Of a stretch of DNA of 58,933 nt, positions 44,035 through 53,505 are shown one piece after another. Where the stretch lies: positions 1 to 58,933 of the forward strand of contig NZ_AOCK01000015.1 of NCBI RefSeq assembly GCF_000348945.1, given 5' to 3'. This DNA is from Paeniglutamicibacter gangotriensis Lz1y. Its GTDB lineage: Bacteria > Actinomycetota > Actinomycetes > Actinomycetales > Micrococcaceae. Position numbers and translations under genes: made by a program. A model generated the notes under the pieces. That model did no database searches. It was not told the DNA's origin and worked only from the letters and a program-made list of their open reading frames with translations. Numbering within the stretch: the first letter of the stretch is position 1; every line of letters starts with the position of its first letter.

Positions 44035-45645
44035 TCAGGCGCGTTTTGCGATGATCCTCACAACGTGGGGGTCCTCGCGACCGAACGGCGCAAGCCCTTG
44101 GCCCGCTTCGCAGTAAACGATGGTCAATCCATGCGCTTCGAGGGATGCAACGGTCGCGGCCGGGGAAGCAAATCGTCGATATGACCGAAACAGTGCCTTC
44201 TTTAGGTCCTTGTCCTGATCCGTCCGATGCTCGAAGGCAACGTAATCGCCCGGTTCGGACGAAGCAGCAAGTTCAGCGAATAGGACATCTTCTTCCGAAG
44301 TGGTGAGTCCATTGAGAATGAAACGGTTGTAGTACAGCACACCACCTGGTGCTTCGCTGCGGCGCTTGGTGGCCAGTTCCTTTATCGTGCCGGGCACCAG
44401 CGCGTCGCCCTGTTCGACAACGATGCCGCTGGCTGAATGGACATGCGTTCGCGCAGCCTGCACTGCGTAGCTACTCCGATCAAGCCCCACAATTTCGTCA
44501 GCAAGCCCCTGCAAGTGGAACAAATCACGCCCGTTACCGCACCCGACGTCCAGGACACGAACAAGTCGTGGCACCAAGCCCGAACCCACTAACCACTGCG
44601 CGAAAGTTGACGCCGCTTGGTCCACCGGACGTGAATAGAAATCATCCATGGCAATTCGTGATCTCTGAGAATAGGAAAGCAGGGCTTGTGCGTCGCGTCG
44701 TTGCCTCCGCACCGACCATTTGAAGTCCGGATCGGGAATTCCCCAATCATCTCCATAAACGTGCGCCACGACTTCCGTGGGGCTTGCGGGGATCCCGACG
44801 TTGAATCCACTCAGTTGACCTGTCCCAACAGGTTCGAAGGTTTCTGGTGACACTGCTTCCACCCCGACCGTCCCAAAGGGGAATCCGACGTAACCGTCTG
44901 CCTTGACAAAAAGATGCGCAATATCCACCATGACTTTCGAGCCAGTCGATTCCCTCACCGAAATGCAGGAGGCCTTTGGGGTCACTTGATATCCAGCCGC
45001 AATCAGGGCCTCACCCAACGCCGCAAATTCATTTGCCGCGTCTTGCGGGGTTCTTGCCTTGCTGACATATGCGCAGTCCATATCCTTGTCGTGCGGAATG
45101 AAGCCGCTGTTCCTCACATAACCGAGCAACGTGCCGCTATAAATGAACGATTTGCAACCTGTGACATCCTCTATGACGCCATCCACTGCTTGATATAGTG
45201 AGAGCACTCCATCCTGCCACGTCAGATCCAGGTCCTTGGGGAGGTGTGTAATCTTGCCATCTGCGTCAAAGGCCTGGCCTGATGCAAGCCTTCTCTTGAG
45301 CGCGGTTTCGTCTTCTTTGCCATCTTTGGCGGGGTGGCTAGATAACTGGCCATTCGGCATCACCAAGGATTGGCCTCTATATCTCACCGATACGTGGTCG
45401 GCGCGCTTCGCAAAACGCCAAACATCGTAGACGCCTATCTTGAAGGTTCCAAAATCACGTCCATCTTGAACCACTGGTGACTTCAGCACCAGCGTTTCAT
45501 TGATGAAAAGCTCAACATATATAGGGGGCTCTACGCCCTTGGGTAACCTGACGCGTCCATCGATCACCTGCTTTTCATAACGTGCTACGGAGCCGACCTT
45601 TCTCGACGCTTGAACCTTCTTCAGCGACTTCAATAAACTACGCAT
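44035..45645 (-). CDS. LicD-family transferase fused to SAM methyltransferase
   Basis: 536 residues from ATG 45645, chosen for AAAGGA 7 bases upstream. Residues about 20-100 form a beta-rich N-terminal part. LicD domain about 125-340: FIYSGTLLGYVRNSGFIPHD, then KDMDCAY with the acidic pair, and AHVYGDDWGIPDPDFKWSV. LicD enzymes transfer phosphocholine-type groups to wall or capsule glycans. The C-terminal third is a class I methyltransferase: LVRVLDVGCGNGRDLFHLQG (SAM motif I), EIVGLDRSSYAVQAARTHV and EQGDALVPGTI. The fusion suggests transfer and methylation of one polymer substituent (inference). Next to Stealth and TagF-like genes. Confidence 0.85.
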   Translation of the reverse strand: MRSLLKSLKKVQASRKVGSVARYEKQVIDGRVRLPKGVEPPIYVELFINETLVLKSPVVQDGRDFGTFKIGVYDVWRFAKRADHVSVRYRGQSLVMPNGQLSSHPAKDGKEDETALKRRLASGQAFDADGKITHLPKDLDLTWQDGVLSLYQAVDGVIEDVTGCKSFIYSGTLLGYVRNSGFIPHDKDMDCAYVSKARTPQDAANEFAALGEALIAAGYQVTPKASCISVRESTGSKVMVDIAHLFVKADGYVGFPFGTVGVEAVSPETFEPVGTGQLSGFNVGIPASPTEVVAHVYGDDWGIPDPDFKWSVRRQRRDAQALLSYSQRSRIAMDDFYSRPVDQAASTFAQWLVGSGLVPRLVRVLDVGCGNGRDLFHLQGLADEIVGLDRSSYAVQAARTHVHSASGIVVEQGDALVPGTIKELATKRRSEAPGGVLYYNRFILNGLTTSEEDVLFAELAASSEPGDYVAFEHRTDQDKDLKKALFRSYRRFASPAATVASLEAHGLTIVYCEAGQGLAPFGREDPHVVRIIAKRA

Positions 45646-45707
45646 GCGACAATCCTTTACATATTTTCCACAAGTACCTGCTTCTTGCAATGAACCGAAA
45701 CATATTT

Positions 45708-47387
45708 CTACTTTTCAAATGTCGACTTCACAGGAAAGTAATTTGTTAAGAAGTTGTTGACTTCGTCTTCGGGGATCGGTACGGCCCCATCCACTGGCGC
45801 ATCGTTAATGCAGAAAGTATCTCGGTGACGTAACCGAAGCGTGCTTTCCATGGTTCCCCGATACTGGTCATCGAGGATATTGATGTAGTTGTATCGCAAA
45901 TTGGTGGGCACTGCCTTACCCACGATCTGGGCATAGTAATGGTGGAGCTGGTCCGCCACAATGTCTTGGTGGTGGCGGAAACGGCTTGACCAGGTCCGTT
46001 CATAGGCGTCTGCGAATTTTGCTTCCATTTCAAAATGGACGCTGCGTAATTGAGGATGCGGCGTATGCTTGATGGCCCGCGAAATAGTCACACTAAATTC
46101 TTCTTCGAGTAAGGCCCGCATATTGCGGGTCAGATTCAAGTGTGGCTCGTCGAGAGCCGTTGGGGCTCCGAAGGGACGACGATTTCTGGACGGCGACACT
46201 TTCGCGATTCCACTCGGCAAGAAGAACCGGTCCTTCGCTAGAGGCCTACCAAAAAACACATCATCATTTATATAGACGTAGTGCTCGCTAAGCCCCTCAA
46301 TGTGATGGAGCCGCGAGATGATGGAATTGCTGTTGAACGTCGGCAGGTAGCTGGAATCTGGATAGATGTGGTGATGATCAATGAGCTTGACCTTCGGGTG
46401 ATCGGTGTTCAACCATTCTGGGATCTGCCCAGCCGTGACAATGTATATGTGTCTGAACCACGGTGCATACATCTCCAGCGAACGCAAAGAGTATTTGAGT
46501 TCATCTCGGGACCGAAAGCGCGCTACGTGATTAGCTTCTCCGTGGTAAGCAATACCGGTGATTTCCGCTTCCGTTCGACGCTTGGAATCAACCCAATCCG
46601 GGTCCTCTCCATCAACCCAGGTATAGACGGCATCAATAGGAAAAACGATGTCATCGAGCATGCGTCGATGAAAAACACTTCGACTGGGTACCGTTCGGCC
46701 AGCTACTTCTGTAGTGGCAGGCAACAATTCATTGACGGAAAGGATCCTTGCCGCCACATTTTCTCTGGGGGCGGTCACCAGACCGCTCGAGTGCATTTCG
46801 GAGTAATCCCAAAATTCTATGTCACAACCATAATCTAGGCCGAGCATTGCGCCACTTTTTGAATCTTCATAGCGGGCCCCGAATGTCCAGACACTCTCGG
46901 CAAGATATGCTCTAAGGGCAACCACCTGCTTAGACAACACTGCCACCAATCGCGGATTCGTGGCACCAACGATGTAGCAATCTGCAGAACCTTCGGATGA
47001 AGCTAATGCGAGGGCCAGCGAATACTTGTCCTCTTGATCAACGGCAACGACCAGCCTTTTGACTTGAACGCTCCTAACCAGAAACCAATCGATTTCAGCA
47101 CGATCGAGGATCGTTGTCAGCTCGAAGAAGTTGGCTTGCGCAATCTCCCAGGGCATTCGCGCTTCTGACGATCTTGCCAAAGAACGACCACTAAAAATTC
47201 GTACACTTTTGAGCCCACTTAGCCGTGCCTCGCCTATTACCCTTCCAAGCTGCCCATTAACGGGAACGGTGCCTTGAAGTAAATGTAAAGCACGAGCGCG
47301 TAGGCGACGATAGACTTTCCCCCCAAGAACTCTTTTAAGTGGTCCGAGAACGATTTGCTTAGGATCACGTCTAAGGAGAATTCTCAT
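45708..47387 (-). CDS. Stealth-family sugar-phosphate transferase
   Basis: 559 residues. A variable N-terminal domain (1-245) is followed by the Stealth conserved regions. CR1 is IDAVYTWVDGEDPDW at 251-265. CR2 starts RFRSRDELKYSLRSLEMYAP and runs on to YIVTAGQIPEWLNTDHPKVK. HYVYINDDVFFGRPLAKDRF follows. CR3 is HFEMEAKFADAYERTWSSRF with HHQDIVADQLHHYYA. CR4 is near DTFCINDAP. These enzymes make phosphodiester-linked capsule or wall polysaccharides from nucleotide sugars. The start overlaps the TagF-like stop by 4 bases, so the pair is coupled. Confidence 0.92.
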   Translation of the reverse strand: MRILLRRDPKQIVLGPLKRVLGGKVYRRLRARALHLLQGTVPVNGQLGRVIGEARLSGLKSVRIFSGRSLARSSEARMPWEIAQANFFELTTILDRAEIDWFLVRSVQVKRLVVAVDQEDKYSLALALASSEGSADCYIVGATNPRLVAVLSKQVVALRAYLAESVWTFGARYEDSKSGAMLGLDYGCDIEFWDYSEMHSSGLVTAPRENVAARILSVNELLPATTEVAGRTVPSRSVFHRRMLDDIVFPIDAVYTWVDGEDPDWVDSKRRTEAEITGIAYHGEANHVARFRSRDELKYSLRSLEMYAPWFRHIYIVTAGQIPEWLNTDHPKVKLIDHHHIYPDSSYLPTFNSNSIISRLHHIEGLSEHYVYINDDVFFGRPLAKDRFFLPSGIAKVSPSRNRRPFGAPTALDEPHLNLTRNMRALLEEEFSVTISRAIKHTPHPQLRSVHFEMEAKFADAYERTWSSRFRHHQDIVADQLHHYYAQIVGKAVPTNLRYNYINILDDQYRGTMESTLRLRHRDTFCINDAPVDGAVPIPEDEVNNFLTNYFPVKSTFEK

Positions 47388-50278
47388 TTGACCGCAGTCA
47401 CCGCGCCCTCATCCTGAGCAGTTGGAGCGGGCGCTACGACCCTCTGATATGCCTCCGCGTAAGTCAACGGGCGACTAAGCTCCTCGATCGCGTTGACCAC
47501 TCGCTCACAGGAATTGCTATCTCGCAGTGGAAAAGTTTCAGAAATGCGTTCCGCATAGACGGCATCGGGGAGGAAGTCGTTGCATGCAATATCCCTGAGG
47601 GCCTCGAGCACCTTATCTTCTTCCTCAACCACAGGCCCAAGCCCATTGGTGTCGTAGCTCCATTCACCTGCCCTAAATACGTGATTACCAGAAAAGAAAT
47701 CGCTCTTATCAAATTGATAATAAATGACAGGGATATCGATATATGCACCGTCGAATGCCACAGACGAGTAATCCGTGATCAATGCAGCCCCATTAGCAAG
47801 GAGCGCTTGGACATCTGTGTCCTCGTAGCTGTGTATAGAGACATGACTCGGGCAAGGGAAATCCGACAGATAAGGTCTCATATTTGGATGTGGCATGAAG
47901 GCGACATCAAGATTGTGAATCGAGGCAAAATCCCTCAATTCCTCCGACTCAAGCAAACCTATCCAAGCCTTTGCATAGGCGGAATCCCAAAATTCTTTCT
48001 TGGTTTCCCGCAGGTTCCCTCCAGAAATCGTTTCGCCAAGAAGCCATCGACGCCACGTTGGCATAAGCAAGAGCTGCCTAGATTTTCCTGGGCCCTGACC
48101 TTTCGCCAATTCTTGAAGACGGTCAAAGCGCGGCATCCCCGTGAGAACGGTGTCCTTTGAGCTAAACCTGTATGGTCCGCCGTTTTCTATGAATTCTTCG
48201 TATTCAAGCTTGGATGCGGTGATTAGCAGATCGATAGGCTTCCTATTGAGCCATCTAGAAACGTCATCCTTCGAGACGCCATGCTGCAAAAATGTAAATT
48301 TCCAAGAGAACCGGCCGAACATCCGCGGTGCGTAAGGGTGGACAACATAGTGATCCACCTGAGAAGAAACTAAATGCTCGCAATTCATGAGTAGGATGAG
48401 GTGTTCAGGTGATCCATGTTCGATAAGTCTCGCACCGCTTGCTTGCAGCCTCCCCCAGTCCTTGGAATCTCGAGACAAAACGAACCAGGAATTAATATCC
48501 TGGCGGTTTGTATTGAGATAAAGATATAGGTGTTCTGCGTTGTCGTGTGCTTCAGAATCCCGATCCATCAGGACCCATGCGCGAGCGAATAATTGACGAA
48601 CTTCTTTCGACCGCGCTATTTCCTTGATAACACGGACATCGAAGGCACTGTAGTCCTCGAATTCCGCGGGTAAAGCTCCCATATAAGATCGAGTTCTCCG
48701 CGGCCCAAACCCACGTAAACTAACTGTTCCATTCGGCTCGCGTTGCTGAGACGCCACCAATCCAAGCACTAATTTACGTGCAGTAGAGGCAACTGAGCGG
48801 GTTTCAGCTCTACTAATCTGTTCATTTACGAGGCGTTGACCGTCTTTCAAACCCGCCTTAACCCGGGCACTAAATGAGACACTCTGATTGTTAGCAGCTT
48901 CTTCAATCGGTGCAGGGCCCATCGGAGGAACCGATGTCCCAGCCAGTGATTTCCACATTCGAGACGGTGCTAGCAGATACGGTGTATCCGGAAAGTCACC
49001 CGGACTCAAGGGAATACGATGGCCATTCAATGCCAAGGAAATCGTACCTGTGGCGGGCAACCAAACAATGCGTTCGCACATCATCTCGTGCCCGAACAGC
49101 CTGTACGTCTGAACCTTGGCATGGACGGGTTCAATGATGTAGCCACGGGCACGATATTCCTCTCGCGGTAATTTTCCGGAAAAGTAATAACGCAGCCGAA
49201 TCATTTGTTTGTCTTTTTCTAAAGCATTTACAGAGACATGAGTAAACTGAACAGGTTTTCTTTTAAATTTGTGAATCAGTTGTTGCCGGTGATACCAGTT
49301 CGTTTTAATAACTCTAAAATCTGCAATGACATGCTCGTCGATATGTTCGACAATATCGCTTAATGTGCGATGAAAGGCGTCGGCTAGTCCGGGAGCGATG
49401 TTTGCCGTGGCAGAGTGCATGCGATCGTCTTCCCGCATGAACCAGAAAATGTCATAAAGTACTAGATTCTGCGTCCATTCTGGTATGTATCCCAGATCGT
49501 CATTAGCCTTCTGGAGCAAGTCTAGATACCCAAATTTGGGCAGGTCGACATACTTTTCGGGTTTCTGCCAGCTCGTTTGGACGAGTGAACTTCCGTCTTC
49601 GCGCTTACGGTATAAATATTCAGCGTCACGCAGAAAAGCTATTCGCGGGTTCAGAGACTTGAAAAGGTAGCGAGCCGTGAAATGAGCATCTTCGAAATTC
49701 GGTTTGACTCTCTCGTCAAACCGGAGCTCTGTTCCACTGACTACTCCAGTCCTATAGAAACCCGTTGCCGCTGAAAGATGTATGTAGTTGGGGTGCCTGT
49801 TTAAGTCGACTATCTGAAGCTTTTTGTTAAATCGGACTCTCAGGGGGTGGCCGTTAGTTACTTCACCAGTGGAATCATTGAGACTCAGAAGATTCGTCAC
49901 CAGGAGATCTACGGACTTTGCAGGTTTCGTTTCCAAAAACGACAACACTGTGGCCAAGTAGTCGGATCTTAGTACGTCATCTGGATCCGGAAATGAAACC
50001 CACTCGGTGGTCACGTATTCCAGCCCTGAATTGCGTGCGGCGCTCGGTCCAGCATTCGCCTGCTCATGGACTATCGCACTAGGCAGATGCCTTACCTTCC
50101 ACTCATTGATGATATCTGCGGACCCATCGGGAGACCCATCGATGACGAAAATCAGCTCCAGATTGTCTAGTCCTGCCGATTGATCTAAAAGTGACTGGAG
50201 AAAAGCCGGCAGGTACTCGTCAACGTCGTACACAGAGACGACGAACGAGAGCAGCTTTTCCTGAACGGCATGTTTCAT
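47384..50278 (-). CDS. GT2 and CDP-glycerol glycerophosphotransferase (TagF-like) fusion
   Basis: 964 residues in two enzymatic parts. Residues 1-300 are a GT-A glycosyltransferase: LSFVVSVYDVDEYLPAFLQS, LELIFVIDGSPDGSADIINE, SFPDPDDVLRSDYLATVLSF. A middle beta region (about 310-480) follows. Residues about 560-930 are a TagF-type glycerophosphotransferase: FTFLQHGVSKDDVSRWLNRK, GMPRFDRLQELAKGQ, LITDYSSVAFDGAYIDIPVI, YYQFDKSDFFSGNHVF. Such bifunctional proteins polymerise poly(glycosyl polyol phosphate) wall teichoic acids. First gene of a three-gene minus-strand operon, AT-richer than the core genes, suggesting acquisition by transfer. Confidence 0.92.
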   Translation of the reverse strand: MKHAVQEKLLSFVVSVYDVDEYLPAFLQSLLDQSAGLDNLELIFVIDGSPDGSADIINEWKVRHLPSAIVHEQANAGPSAARNSGLEYVTTEWVSFPDPDDVLRSDYLATVLSFLETKPAKSVDLLVTNLLSLNDSTGEVTNGHPLRVRFNKKLQIVDLNRHPNYIHLSAATGFYRTGVVSGTELRFDERVKPNFEDAHFTARYLFKSLNPRIAFLRDAEYLYRKREDGSSLVQTSWQKPEKYVDLPKFGYLDLLQKANDDLGYIPEWTQNLVLYDIFWFMREDDRMHSATANIAPGLADAFHRTLSDIVEHIDEHVIADFRVIKTNWYHRQQLIHKFKRKPVQFTHVSVNALEKDKQMIRLRYYFSGKLPREEYRARGYIIEPVHAKVQTYRLFGHEMMCERIVWLPATGTISLALNGHRIPLSPGDFPDTPYLLAPSRMWKSLAGTSVPPMGPAPIEEAANNQSVSFSARVKAGLKDGQRLVNEQISRAETRSVASTARKLVLGLVASQQREPNGTVSLRGFGPRRTRSYMGALPAEFEDYSAFDVRVIKEIARSKEVRQLFARAWVLMDRDSEAHDNAEHLYLYLNTNRQDINSWFVLSRDSKDWGRLQASGARLIEHGSPEHLILLMNCEHLVSSQVDHYVVHPYAPRMFGRFSWKFTFLQHGVSKDDVSRWLNRKPIDLLITASKLEYEEFIENGGPYRFSSKDTVLTGMPRFDRLQELAKGQGPGKSRQLLLMPTWRRWLLGETISGGNLRETKKEFWDSAYAKAWIGLLESEELRDFASIHNLDVAFMPHPNMRPYLSDFPCPSHVSIHSYEDTDVQALLANGAALITDYSSVAFDGAYIDIPVIYYQFDKSDFFSGNHVFRAGEWSYDTNGLGPVVEEEDKVLEALRDIACNDFLPDAVYAERISETFPLRDSNSCERVVNAIEELSRPLTYAEAYQRVVAPAPTAQDEGAVTAVK

Positions 50279-50680
50279 GTACAGAGAACCTCCAACGTGA
50301 GCAATCGTCGGCTCACAGTTACAAATCGAGAAATTGGCAGTATTCCATTATGCCTCAGCACAGGGTGAGACCAGTTTTAATCCAGATAATCAGTGTCTAG
50401 CATCACGCTTCCAGTAGGTCGGCCACAGGCCTGCACCCATTGTTGGAGAATTCTGCCTTATGCTATCAGCCGTATGGGCAGGCATCCGGACGGGGCCTGC
50501 CCACCTCGCCCTCTAGTGTATACAAGAGAACACGACATCGCGTTGGCTACCAATTCAAAGGAGCGACGGAGTGCCCTCAGTCAGATCGTTATCAGCAATT
50601 CACGAAGTTGGTAAGGTACGGCAAGCTGTTCGAAGCCTCCGGGCATCCGGAAACGACACGTGAATCCCACCTTTGTCCAC
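50279..50680. other. intergenic, with one hairpin
   Basis: No supported gene. A perfect 8-bp hairpin GGGCAGGC (50476-50483) with GCCTGCCC (50495-50502) may end minus-strand transcription from the DUF6431 gene. The left part should contain the promoter of the wall-polymer operon, but no clear boxes were found. Confidence 0.5.
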
Positions 50681-51379
50681 TTACCGCTGTCGCGGCAGGG
50701 CGGGCTGGTGTTGCACGCTGTCGGGCCACCCGGCCGGGCTGAAGAACCACGGACCATGCGCGAACAGGGCGGCCTGGTGCCACGTCATGGTGACCACGGT
50801 GCCGGCGGCCGTGCCGTGCAGCTGGGACAGGACCCGGGCGTGGGCCATCAGCATTCCCCACGCATTGGCCACGGCGGTCTTTGCCGGTGCCGGCCAGAAT
50901 TCCAGGGCCTCGGCGGTCGCCCGGTGCACCCGGGCGGTGAATGCTTCGGTGATGGCCGGGGCGTTGGTCTTGAAGGTGCGGATCCAGTCCCGCACCGTGG
51001 ACTCGGGACGTTTCAGGATCGCGGCGATCTTCCGGTGCCTCAGTCCCTGGGCGGCGCCAAGTTCCACGGCCTGTGCGATCACGTCCGCGTGGTCGGCCCG
51101 GCGGCAGGCAAACTCCGCGGGCAACAGGATATGCGTGGCCTCGCAGCCGCGGCACCGGGCCCGGCGCGGGGTGAACCAGCGGCTTTCTACCGGTGTTCCG
51201 CAGCGGATAACCCGTGCAGTCCCGAAGCCCCAGGGCCGCAGCCGGCCCTCGCAACGCGGGCAGGGAAGTTCGCGGCCCAGGAGCTGGGATTCGACAGCGG
51301 CCGGATCGTGGCTTACCGTAAGCATCAGCGCGACTCGATTTCGCGTCAGAACGACCTGGTGCGGCTTCGAAACTGGCAC
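50681..51379 (-). CDS. DUF6431 zinc-ribbon/HTH protein, element-associated
   Basis: 232 residues. A zinc ribbon begins LPCPRCEGRLRPWGFGTARV and is closed by RRARCRGCEATHILLPAEFA. A helix-turn-helix, LRHRKIAAILKRPESTVRDW, follows. The C-terminal half is helical with many Trp. DUF6431 proteins occur in Actinobacteria and are usually found with DDE transposases, so it is probably an accessory or remnant of a mobile element. Start uncertain (alternatives inside the first 25 residues). It is divergent from the complete IS at 51489. Confidence 0.7.
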   Translation of the reverse strand: MPVSKPHQVVLTRNRVALMLTVSHDPAAVESQLLGRELPCPRCEGRLRPWGFGTARVIRCGTPVESRWFTPRRARCRGCEATHILLPAEFACRRADHADVIAQAVELGAAQGLRHRKIAAILKRPESTVRDWIRTFKTNAPAITEAFTARVHRATAEALEFWPAPAKTAVANAWGMLMAHARVLSQLHGTAAGTVVTMTWHQAALFAHGPWFFSPAGWPDSVQHQPALPRQR

Positions 51380-51488
51380 CGGGTCGTTCGTTTTTAAGTG
51401 CCCGGGCGGAATTCCGGGAACGAGGGTCTGTCGTCAGCCTGACGCCGCCGACGAGGAACGTCAAGGGCGCGCGTTGACTCATAAAAAA

Positions 51489-51566
51489 CCTCCGCGAAGG
51501 TTGATACGTTGCCTCAGAAAGAAACCTCCGCGCAGGCCGATTCGTTGCCCCAGAAGGAAACCTCCG
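51489..51566 (+). repeat. left terminal inverted repeat of IS
   Basis: Starts CCTCCGCGAAGGTTGATACG and contains GTTGCCTCAGAAAGAAACCT, CCGCGCAGGCCGATTCGTTG and a final AACCTCCGC. It mirrors 52824-52902 with only about eight differences by eye. Confidence 0.85.
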
Positions 51567-51614
51567 CTTCCATGGCTCTTGATTTTTGGATTTGCACCGT
51601 ATTTCGTCGTCGAC

Positions 51615-52811
51615 ATGGGACTGAATATGAGGGCTCGCAAGGCTGTCTCCAAGCAGATGGCGATGCGCTACCGCGCCGCCAATCGCAAGGCCAAGGGCAA
51701 CCTGCTCGACGAGCTGGTAGCCCTGACCGGATGGCACCGGGACCACGCACGTGCCGCCCTGCGCCAGGCCCTGCTGCCAGAGCGGCCACGCAAGGCCCCG
51801 GCCGGGCGCAAGCCGACCTACCCGGCAGACCTGCAACCCGGGCTCGTTCTCTGCTGGGCGGTGCTGCGGGCGCCGGCCTCGAAGCTGCTGGCCGCCTCCA
51901 TGCACTACCTCGTACCGATGCTGCGCACCGAGAAGGCCCTGGACGTCACCGAGGCGCAGGCCGCGCTGCTGATGCGCATGAGCGCCTCGACCATCGACCG
52001 CCGGCTGGCCGGTGAGCGGGCCAAGATGCGCCTGCGCGGACGCTCACACACCAAGCCAGGCTCCCTGCTCAAGTCCCAGATCCCGATACGCACCTGGGCC
52101 GAATGGGACGATGCGGTGCCCGGCTTCGTCGAGATCGACCTGGTTGGACACGAAGGCGGGAACAACAGCGGGGAGTTCTGCTTCACCCTCACGTTGACCG
52201 ACATTTCCACCGGGTGGACGGTGAACCGGGCCGTCAAGAACAAGGCCCAGAAATGGGTGTTCGAGGCCCTGCAATACATCACCGGTGTCTTCCCGTTTCC
52301 CATCATTGGAATCGACTCGGACAACGGCAGTGAATTCATCAATTACGAATTGAAGAACTACTGCGACGAGCAACATATCACCTTCACCCGCTCCCGCTCC
52401 GGGAACAAGAACGACGGCGCCCACGTGGAGCAAAAGAACTGGTCACGGGTCCGTGAGCTGGTCGGCTACCTGCGCTACGACACCCCGGCCGAGTTGGAAC
52501 TGCTCAACGAGATATGGGAGTTGGACCGTGTCTTCACCAACTACCTGCTGCCCCAGCAGAAGCTTGTGAAGAAGACCAGGGTCGGGGCCAAGGTCACCAA
52601 GGTCCATGACAAGCCGGCCACCCCGCACCAGCGAGCCACCGTCCACCCGAAGGTGAAGAAGATGCCGATCATCCGCATGAACGCGGCCTTCAAGAAAATC
52701 CGGGTCATGGCGCTCTCGCGCCAGATCCTCACCCTGACCGGACGCCTGGAAACCCTGTCCAAGGCCAAGAGCGGCACCGCCACCAACCACCTCAAGGAGG
52801 TCCGGTCATGA
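51615..52811 (+). CDS. DDE transposase with integrase core (rve) domain
   Basis: 398 residues from ATG 51615 (MGLNMRARKAVSKQMAMRYR); the frame is open far upstream through the inverted repeat but that part is not protein-like. N-terminal helix-turn-helix region LLDELVALTGWHRDHARAAL, then a second helical domain. The catalytic acids are visible: FVEIDLVGHEGGNNSGEF (first Asp), IIGIDSDNGSEFINYELKNY (second Asp) and KNDGAHVEQKNWSRVRELVG (Glu). All three are intact, so the element may be active. The stop lies 12 bases before the right inverted repeat. Confidence 0.9.
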   Translation: MGLNMRARKAVSKQMAMRYRAANRKAKGNLLDELVALTGWHRDHARAALRQALLPERPRKAPAGRKPTYPADLQPGLVLCWAVLRAPASKLLAASMHYLVPMLRTEKALDVTEAQAALLMRMSASTIDRRLAGERAKMRLRGRSHTKPGSLLKSQIPIRTWAEWDDAVPGFVEIDLVGHEGGNNSGEFCFTLTLTDISTGWTVNRAVKNKAQKWVFEALQYITGVFPFPIIGIDSDNGSEFINYELKNYCDEQHITFTRSRSGNKNDGAHVEQKNWSRVRELVGYLRYDTPAELELLNEIWELDRVFTNYLLPQQKLVKKTRVGAKVTKVHDKPATPHQRATVHPKVKKMPIIRMNAAFKKIRVMALSRQILTLTGRLETLSKAKSGTATNHLKEVRS

Positions 52812-52823
52812 AGCAGTCATTTC

Positions 52824-52902
52824 CCGGAGGTTTCTTTCTGGGGCAACGTATCGGCCTGCGCGGAGGTTCCTTTCCGAGGCAACGTATCAACCTTCCCGGA
52901 GG
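52824..52902 (-). repeat. right terminal inverted repeat of IS
   Basis: On the minus strand it reads CCTCCGGGAAGGTTGATACG, GTTGCCTCGGAAAGGAACCT, CCGCGCAGGCCGATACGTTG and AACCTCCGGG, matching the left end over about 78 bases. Confidence 0.85.
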
Positions 52903-52989
52903 TATTGACATGACGCAACAGGGGGCGCGACCGGGAAACCCGAAGGCAAATGCCTCGTCGCCAGGCAACGCGGCTACTCGCGGTCATCC

Positions 52990-53230
52990 AATGCGACGCC
53001 TAACACCAGGCAAGTCCCCAACAGCTGAACACATGGATCCGGGGCCACTGGAAAATAGAAAATTCCCTCCACTGGTGCCGGGACGTCACGTTCCAGGAGG
53101 ACGCGAGCCAAACCCGGCCAGGTGTCGCGCCACGGGTGATGGCGAGCTTGCGTAACCTGGCCATCAGCCTGCTCCGCCTCAACCACAGCAGCAACATCGA
53201 AGGCCACCCCCGACATGGCCAAACACCCCG
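52990..53230 (+). pseudogene. ISAs1-type transposase C-terminal remnant
   Basis: One frame reads IRGHWKIENSLHWCRDVTFQ, EDASQTRPGVAPRVMASLRN and LAISLLRLNHSSNIEG. This is the conserved end of ISAs1-family transposases (HWxIEN, the VRDVTFxEDxSxxR block, and the LRNLAI helix). The upstream catalytic part and a start are missing. It abuts the complete IS on its left, so that IS may have inserted in it. Confidence 0.8.
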
Positions 53231-53505
53231 CACGCCGGCTGGAACGCGTCGGGTTCGTGACCCGGTCAGCGGCTTTGCATTGGCCTTGGATCACCGAATC
53301 CCGCGCCGAGGGCGTCACGCGTCTGGACCCTGTCGCCTTCGGCCGCTTCCTGGGGACGGACCGGTCCGCGGAGGTCAAGACCATCCGCCGGCAACATCAC
53401 GGGCTGGTGGACACCGGAAAGGTGCCCGAGTTGATGTCGATGATCGCTTTTGAACGCTTCGAAGCATTGAAGGGCTCGGAGTCCGGATGCATCGGCGTGC
53501 TCTAA
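53218..53505 (+). pseudogene. transposase-like protein, N-terminal remnant
   Basis: The frame reads LDPVAFGRFLGTDRSAEVKT then IRRQHHGLVDTGKVPELMSM and stops after a degraded tail. The AFGRFLGxDRxxEVKTIRR block resembles the early part of a group of large actinobacterial transposases, as I remember them. A segment that looks like the end of the same kind of protein is at 53960-54152, separated by an ISL3-type fragment. Confidence 0.5.

Larger units (their letters stand above)
51489..52902 (+). mobile_element. complete insertion sequence with about 78-bp inverted repeats
   Basis: A 1.4-kb element bounded by long, compound inverted repeats (51489-51566 and 52824-52902) around one DDE transposase gene. 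Both ends begin CCTCCG and contain three spaced copies of a CCTCCG box alternating with two CGTTGCC boxes. I could not identify a clear target duplication. Family not named; it is an rve-domain transposase of the type often annotated integrase in Actinobacteria. Confidence 0.85.

Noticed and set aside
50673-51614. N-terminal extension of the IS transposase to 712 residues
   Set aside because: It crosses the inverted repeat and the DUF6431 gene on the other strand; the family-like sequence starts near 51615.
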